Assembly: GCA_023399455.1 (NCBI GenBank)
Contig: JAEWPN010000044.1
Coordinates: forward strand, 1-9,269
Direction: 5' to 3'
Source of the DNA: Bacillota bacterium
GTDB lineage: Bacteria > Bacillota > Clostridia > Lachnospirales > Lachnospiraceae
DNA length: 9,269 nucleotides
Positions 5,862 through 9,269 of the stretch are shown in pieces (the first letter of the stretch is position 1; the number at the start of each line of letters is the position of its first letter). Both the position numbers and the translations under genes were made by a program. The notes under the pieces are model-generated. The model ran no database searches and was not told the origin of the DNA. It saw only the letters and a program-made list of their open reading frames with translations.

Positions 5862-6626
5862 TTATATTGCCAGCCCGCATTCAAATGCCAGTACCATATA
5901 TTTCTCCGTCCTGCTTAAATCCGGACAGAACAGTCCTCTTGGCTCCCATTCCGCGGAGTCCAGATTGTCTTCGCCATATAGAAACTGAACAAAAGAAATA
6001 CTTCTGAATTCGGTTACAGCGGCAGCGGCGGCAAATTCCATTTCTACAGCAATACAGCCCTGTGCCCTTCTGTCATCAATTGCCTTTCTTGTCTCGCGGT
6101 AAATGCCGTCCGTCGTCCACACCTTTCCCTTCACATAGGGATAACCGCATTTTTTCAGGCAGCCGCATATTTTATCAATCATTGCTTCTCCTACCTTTAC
6201 CTCCTCGGAAGAAGGCAGATAATGATAGCTCGTTCCTTCGTCCCGAACTGCCGCAATGGGAACTATTATCCTGCCATCCGCCGCCTCCTTATCCAAGATG
6301 CCGCAGCTTCCAAACAGTATTATTTTTTGTGCTCCCATAGCAATGATTTCTTCCAGTCCGCAAACGCAGGCAGGGGCTCCGACTCTGGATAGAAAAAAAG
6401 CGATTTCCTTTCCGCAGTATTTTATTTTATATACAGGAATGATTCCGTTGGCAGAGTATAGACTGACAATAACCTCTACACCCTCCATCTCGGCGAACTT
6501 CTCAATCACACTCTCCGAAAACGTGGACACACAGATTTCCGGAAATCCATCCACTCTCTTTTGACAGTCTCGCGGATTGAAAAAGGCCTCTTTTGCATTG
6601 TCAAAATCCTTGAATACAGTATTCAT
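5862..6626 (-). CDS. Nucleoside phosphorylase (PNP/UDP phosphorylase superfamily)
   Basis: This 254-residue cytoplasmic enzyme is predicted to split a nucleoside with phosphate into a free base and ribose-1-phosphate. Recognisable elements are the phosphate-site glycine loop FGSCG (105-109), EGTSYHY (130-136), the base-site strand and loop WTTDGIYRET (170-179), the ribose-binding VEME (194-197), and an acidic GED (218-220) near where purine-type members carry their base-contacting acid. The purine/pyrimidine choice and any nucleosidase activity cannot be settled from sequence. ATG 6626 has AAGGAG 8 nt upstream and overlaps the tetR stop as ATGA (6623-6626). The two are thus one operon, and the enzyme is under TetR control rather than next to ordinary salvage genes. 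That suggests a specialised substrate, such as a modified or toxic nucleoside; this is inference. Confidence 0.85.
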   Translation of the reverse strand: MNTVFKDFDNAKEAFFNPRDCQKRVDGFPEICVSTFSESVIEKFAEMEGVEVIVSLYSANGIIPVYKIKYCGKEIAFFLSRVGAPACVCGLEEIIAMGAQKIILFGSCGILDKEAADGRIIVPIAAVRDEGTSYHYLPSSEEVKVGEAMIDKICGCLKKCGYPYVKGKVWTTDGIYRETRKAIDDRRAQGCIAVEMEFAAAAAVTEFRSISFVQFLYGEDNLDSAEWEPRGLFCPDLSRTEKYMVLAFECGLAI

Positions 6627-7192
6627 AGCAGCATCTCCTTTATTTGTTTTATTATTCTTTCCGGTATCTTTTCATCTATGGGCATCATCTTGCTGTACAT
6701 TCGAACTCCCTGATAAGAAAATACGATGATGTCATAGACAGCCTCTGCATCCACTCTACGGAACTCTCCTCTCTCCATACCATAGATGATCAGCCTTTGC
6801 CACATCCTTTTAGAGGCTCCATAGCGTATGAGCAAAGCATTGTTTTCCCTCTCCGCGGCGGTGTAATACTCATAGATAGCGACGCTGAGCGATGCCTGAC
6901 TGTCGTTCATCTCCTCTTTATAGCGGGAAAGCACCTCTTCTAATATTTGAGTTGCCGGAATACCTTTTCCTATTCTGTCCGCGAATTCATCTTCCTGCTT
7001 TTGCACAAAACCGTTAACAATCTCCTCAAAAATCTCCTCCGTTCCCGGATAATGCCGGTATAACCCGCCTCTGCTCAATCCTGACTTCTCGCATATGTCC
7101 TTCATCGTAACTGCTTTAAATCCTTTTTCAGCAAAAAGGCTATAGGCTGCTTTGCGTATATGTTGCTTTGTCTCTTCTCCTTTTTTCCCCAT
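6623..7192 (-). CDS. TetR/AcrR-family regulator of the nucleoside phosphorylase operon
   Basis: This is a 189-residue one-component regulator. The helix-turn-helix covers about residues 29-53 (TMKDICEKSGLSRGGLYRHYPGTEEIF), after a first helix RKAAYSLFAEKGFKAV. The ligand domain (about 60-189) is helical and ends in a basic IIKQIKEMLL. ATG 7192 is the first usable start and has GGAGG (7201-7197) 4 nt away, a slightly short gap. It is followed with an ATGA overlap by the nucleoside phosphorylase gene. Two related inverted repeats in its promoter suggest autoregulation. By analogy with the partner enzyme the inducer might be a nucleoside or base, but nothing in the sequence proves this. Confidence 0.92.
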   Translation of the reverse strand: MGKKGEETKQHIRKAAYSLFAEKGFKAVTMKDICEKSGLSRGGLYRHYPGTEEIFEEIVNGFVQKQEDEFADRIGKGIPATQILEEVLSRYKEEMNDSQASLSVAIYEYYTAAERENNALLIRYGASKRMWQRLIIYGMERGEFRRVDAEAVYDIIVFSYQGVRMYSKMMPIDEKIPERIIKQIKEMLL

Positions 7193-7227
7193 GTTTCCTC
7201 CAGCGTTGTTTATAATAAATCATATTT

Positions 7228-7272
7228 TGCGACACCAATGTCTCTTTTTATTTTATGCGACATATGCGTCGC
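7228..7272 (-). promoter_or_regulatory. Two related operator-like sites of the tetR/phosphorylase operon
   Basis: The + strand carries TGCGACACCAATGTCTC (7228-7244) and TGCGACATATGCGTCGC (7256-7272). Both begin TGCGACA and both have an inverted partner: GACA/TGTC in the first, GCGAC/GTCGC in the second. The second lies almost entirely in the spacer of the promoter at 7252-7280 and the first is in the early leader. The shared half-site and positions fit TetR autorepression. Confidence 0.55.
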
Positions 7273-7280
7273 TTTGTCAA
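7252..7280 (-). promoter_or_regulatory. Promoter of the tetR/nucleoside phosphorylase operon
   Basis: On the - strand a perfect TTGACA (7280-7275) is followed after 17 bp by CATAAA (7257-7252), a weak -10. Transcription would start near 7245, about 53 nt before the ATG. Confidence 0.6.
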
Positions 7281-7290
7281 GCGTAGTTTT

Positions 7291-7319
7291 TTGCCTTATC
7301 CAATCAAGCAGGATATATT
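7291..7319 (+). promoter_or_regulatory. Promoter of the LytTR/DUF3021/CPBP operon
   Basis: TTGCCT (7291-7296) is followed after 17 bp by TATATT (7314-7319). A transcript starting near 7326 would carry an 80-nt leader containing the 10-bp inverted repeat at 7358-7386. A second candidate, TTGAAA (7363-7368) with TATGAT (7386-7391) after 17 bp, would start inside the ribosome binding site and is less likely. Confidence 0.5.
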
Positions 7320-7357
7320 ATTGTAAATAAGGTGTCTCATTTTGTAACCGGGTAGGA

Positions 7358-7386
7358 ATCTGTTGAAAATTGATGCTTCAACAGAT
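7358..7386 (+). repeat. Perfect 10-bp inverted repeat before the LytTR gene
   Basis: ATCTGTTGAA (7358-7367) and TTCAACAGAT (7377-7386) are exact reverse complements with a 9-nt gap. The repeat ends 9 bp before the AGGGAGGG ribosome binding site. It could be an operator, since it spans the secondary promoter boxes, or a hairpin in the leader of a transcript from the upstream promoter. It has no T-run and is not a terminator. Confidence 0.8.
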
Positions 7387-7408
7387 ATGATACATAGGGA
7401 GGGATGAA

Positions 7409-7630
7409 ATGAAACTGATTGTAAAAGAAAATCGTGGAAAAGAACTGAAAGAATATAGCTTTGTCAAAGTAAGCAGAAATTGTCTGCTTAATGCAGGTGA
7501 GCTCACACATTTGGAAGCTCTGGCGAACAGCCGGTTGGAAGCAAATCTTACCAATGGTGAAAAAGTAATTATATCGAGGACATATATTCCAGAAATAAAA
7601 AAAGTTGTTTTTCGGGAGGATTTGATATGA
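7409..7630 (+). CDS. Very short LytTR-type DNA-binding protein (C-terminal half of domain)
   Basis: The protein has 73 residues. From about residue 15 (EYSFVKVSRNCLLN, then LEANLTNGEKVIISRTYIPEIKK) it follows the second half of a LytTR DNA-binding domain, which normally has about 100 residues; typical members show F(V/I)R(I/V)S(K/R)S..(V/I)N and LxNGExxxISRxYxxxLKK. The first strands of the domain, and any receiver or other N-terminal domain, are absent. The start looks real: AGGGAGGG (7396-7403) lies 5-6 nt before the ATG, and an in-frame stop (7388-7390) rules out an upstream extension. The gene overlaps the next by ATGA. LytTR proteins paired with a DUF3021 membrane protein are a known arrangement in which the membrane partner often restrains the regulator. 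Whether this half domain binds DNA is open. Confidence 0.75.
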   Translation: MKLIVKENRGKELKEYSFVKVSRNCLLNAGELTHLEALANSRLEANLTNGEKVIISRTYIPEIKKVVFREDLI

Positions 7631-8037
7631 AAAGATATATACAAAGCCCATTGCAATTGTCATCGATAATCATTATTGTTGTGACCTTTATATCCTTTTT
7701 GTGCTTTGACTATACGCAGGACATGAAATTTATTTTTCAAATTGTGCTCATAGCATTTCTCGGTATGGCTGTCCATTATGCTGTGGCTTATATTTTTTAT
7801 GATAGCTTTCTTAAGGAACTTATATGTGAGTACATTGTTATTGAAATAACCGTTCTTATTGTCGGATGCATTAACGGCTGGTTCATACGGTCGAATTGGT
7901 GGATGTCATTTATATATATTACACCGATTTTTCTATTGGCCTATCTATTAGGAATTACTCATATAAAAAAAGAAATTCTGTCCATAAACAAAAAACTTAA
8001 GGAAAAAGCAGGGGTGTCCGATGAAGAAAATAAATGA
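7627..8037 (+). CDS. DUF3021-like four-helix membrane protein
   Basis: This is a 136-residue membrane protein with four predicted helices (about 10-28, 35-57, 69-87, 92-112) and a charged cytoplasmic tail (HIKKEILSINKKLKEK). The NWW motif before the last helix and the IKKxxxxINKKLK tail are typical of DUF3021 proteins encoded next to LytTR regulators. ATG 7627 overlaps the LytTR stop as ATGA and has GGGAGGA (7614-7620) 6 nt upstream, so translation is coupled. The 3' end overlaps the CPBP gene by 17 bp. Its probable role is to control the small LytTR partner at the membrane, by analogy with LytTR regulator-inhibitor pairs; there is no direct evidence here. The DNA of this operon looks more AT-rich than the genes to the left. 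Confidence 0.75.
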   Translation: MKRYIQSPLQLSSIIIIVVTFISFLCFDYTQDMKFIFQIVLIAFLGMAVHYAVAYIFYDSFLKELICEYIVIEITVLIVGCINGWFIRSNWWMSFIYITPIFLLAYLLGITHIKKEILSINKKLKEKAGVSDEENK

Positions 8038-8869
8038 TAGTGAAAGAAATATATATCCCTTTTTTGTCATAACTTTGTTATGGACATGGGGGTTTGGCTT
8101 TTCTCCTGTCATACTGGGATTACAAGGGACGCCGCTGGGGATCTTTTTGTTTTACTTCAGCGGCGGCGCTCCTTCGGTTGTTGGGCTTTTCTTCGTATTT
8201 CTTACCTATTCCAAAAATAAGAGAAGAAATTATTTTCATAGATGCTTCAATTTTAAACAAATGGGAATTAAATGCTTATTTGCTTTACTGCTGTTTTTTT
8301 CTATCATTGCAATAATAGGAATATTTATTGGTATTTCTTTTTTTCATTCTCCGATGCCGGAAGTGACATTCATAAAAATGCTTATTAAAAGGCCATATAT
8401 GCTGCCGCTCATCATATTTGTAAGCATTATTTCCGGCCCTCTGAACGAAGAATTCGGCTGGCGAGGCTTTGCTCTAGATATACTAATAAAAAAGCGGGGG
8501 TTTTGGAGTGCGTCCGCAATCTTAGGTTTCATCTGGGCCATTTGGCATTTGCCATGGTACTTTATGCCGGGGCAGGCACAATATGATTTATTGCAAAGAT
8601 CATTATTCGATGCCTTCCTATTTATACCGTCCACCATACTTTTCAGCTTCGTTGTAAGCTTCGTATATATCAAAACCAATCGAAGTGTGTTAGCCGGTGC
8701 AATTACTCATATGCTGAGCAACCTGATTACCAGTCAGCTTCTTGCACCCTGCACGGTTGAAATGAGTACAGCCATCCGATATACAAATATGTTTTTTTGT
8801 ACAGCGATTATTATTTATAGTATTGTTTCCAAAAACTTTAAAAAGGAGTTTGCCCGAATACAATTTTAA
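8021..8869 (+). CDS. CPBP-family intramembrane glutamic endopeptidase (Abi/Rce1-like)
   Basis: This is a 282-residue polytopic membrane protein with about seven to eight hydrophobic segments. The three family motifs are all present: EEFGWR with E143, E144 and R148 (EExxxR), WAIWH ending in H176 (FxxxH type), and HMLSN with H230 and N234 (HxxxN/B). It is therefore predicted to be an active protease within the membrane. Bacterial members are tied to bacteriocin self-immunity, processing of membrane peptides and cell-envelope functions. The start ATG 8021 lies inside the DUF3021 gene (17-bp overlap) behind AGGGGTG. As the last gene of the LytTR/DUF3021 operon it is the probable output. No bacteriocin precursor gene is visible within the window, and the substrate is unknown. 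Confidence 0.9.
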   Translation: MKKINDSERNIYPFFVITLLWTWGFGFSPVILGLQGTPLGIFLFYFSGGAPSVVGLFFVFLTYSKNKRRNYFHRCFNFKQMGIKCLFALLLFFSIIAIIGIFIGISFFHSPMPEVTFIKMLIKRPYMLPLIIFVSIISGPLNEEFGWRGFALDILIKKRGFWSASAILGFIWAIWHLPWYFMPGQAQYDLLQRSLFDAFLFIPSTILFSFVVSFVYIKTNRSVLAGAITHMLSNLITSQLLAPCTVEMSTAIRYTNMFFCTAIIIYSIVSKNFKKEFARIQF

Positions 8870-8895
8870 GAAGCTCTTTTAACCCTCTATTACAT

Positions 8896-8941
8896 AAAAA
8901 CTGCGAGAAGACCGGTGAACGCGTCTGTCTTCCCGCAGTTT
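8896..8941. terminator. Bidirectional rho-independent terminator
   Basis: AAACTGCG-a-GAAGAC (8898-8912) pairs with GTCTTC-c-CGCAGTTT (8927-8941): 14 bp with one mismatch around a 14-nt loop. On the - strand the hairpin runs into T5 (8900-8896), and on the + strand into TTTACTTATTT. It lies between the convergent CPBP gene and TPR gene, 2 bp from the latter's stop, and can serve both. Confidence 0.85.
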
Positions 8942-8943
8942 AC

Positions 8944-9269
8944 TTATTTATTGATACACTCCATCATCCGCAAATCTTCCATCAGATCCATATCTGTATA
9001 TGAAGTAAACGCTGCTGCTTTTCTCATTTTCACAAGCGCTTCCTTTTTGTTACCAAGTCGGAACACAGCAACTGCATAGCCCCGAAGTGCATAAGCGTCT
9101 TCCTCATTCAGCTCGATCGCCTTCTCATTATCCTCTTTGCAGATCTCATAGTTGCCGCACATATATTCTGCGTATGCTTTTGCCTTTAATATCTGTGCGT
9201 TCTTACTATCTATCTTTGCTGCTCTTCTAAGCGCAAACACAGCCTCAGGAAATACTTCCTGCTTTATCA
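8944..9269 (-). CDS. TPR-repeat protein, C-terminal part (5' end outside window)
   Basis: The frame is open to the right edge (IKQEVFPEAVFALRRAAK at the start of the visible part), so about 108 C-terminal residues are present and the true start lies beyond the window. A GTG at 9238-9240 could be mistaken for the start, but coding clearly continues upstream. The visible part has helix pairs typical of tetratricopeptide repeats: AKAYAEYMCGNYEICKEDNEKAIELN, then DAYALRGYAVAVFRLGNKKEALVKMRKAAAF, followed by a short cap ending MECINK. TPR proteins are protein-interaction scaffolds. With the N-terminal domains missing, the role cannot be stated. Confidence 0.8.
   Translation of the reverse strand, partial: IKQEVFPEAVFALRRAAKIDSKNAQILKAKAYAEYMCGNYEICKEDNEKAIELNEEDAYALRGYAVAVFRLGNKKEALVKMRKAAAFTSYTDMDLMEDLRMMECINK

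Noticed and set aside
7337..7663. - strand open frames of 92 and 108 codons over the LytTR gene
   Set aside because: Two overlapping frames antisense to a gene with clear motifs and ribosome binding site; their hydrophobicity reflects AT-rich antisense reading.
1..9269. Mobile element, CRISPR array or toxin-antitoxin pair
   Set aside because: No transposase or integrase, terminal repeats, regularly spaced repeats or recognisable toxin gene were seen on either strand.

Overview
The window looks like an accessory stretch of a chromosome from a low-to-moderate GC Gram-positive bacterium, most likely Clostridia and perhaps Lachnospiraceae. The evidence is strong AGGAGG-type ribosome binding sites before nearly every gene, rho-independent terminators, TTGACA/TATAAT-like promoters, and the families present (YjdF/DUF2992, DUF5680, LytTR plus DUF3021, CPBP proteases, many TetR regulators). 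This placement is inferred from style and gene content. I see no rRNA, tRNA, CRISPR array, insertion sequence or attachment site.

Layout, left to right. (1) The C-terminal part of a pentapeptide-repeat protein enters from the left edge (1-366). (2) A + strand pair follows: a TetR regulator (480-1076) and a six-helix membrane protein (1073-1681), preceded by a promoter and a cluster of TGAAC-N3-GTTCA operator-like sites. (3) On the - strand come an XRE-type regulator with a C-terminal DUF5680 domain (1712-2383), a RimJ/RimL-like acetyltransferase (2565-3098) and a start-less yjdF fragment (3185-3511). The fragment is fused to what looks like its own promoter and structured leader, a probable yjdF riboswitch. 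(4) Two further - strand TetR-effector pairs follow: TetR with a CrtI-like FAD oxidoreductase (5698-3657), and TetR with a nucleoside phosphorylase (7192-5862). (5) A + strand operon encodes a very short LytTR protein, a DUF3021-like membrane protein and a CPBP-family membrane protease (7409-8869). (6) A TPR protein runs in from the right edge on the - strand (8944-9269).

The dominant theme is one-component regulation. Three separate TetR genes each come first in a two-gene operon, overlap their partner by 4 or 13 bp, and have an inverted-repeat operator within or next to their own promoter. The effectors (membrane protein, FAD oxidoreductase, nucleoside phosphorylase) and the remains of a locus of the azaaromatic-sensing yjdF type suggest a region devoted to responding to small, perhaps toxic, molecules. 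That joint role is inference. The most distinctive objects are the yjdF leader/pseudogene fusion, the half-length LytTR protein with a perfect 10-bp inverted repeat just before its ribosome binding site, and the TetR-controlled nucleoside phosphorylase.
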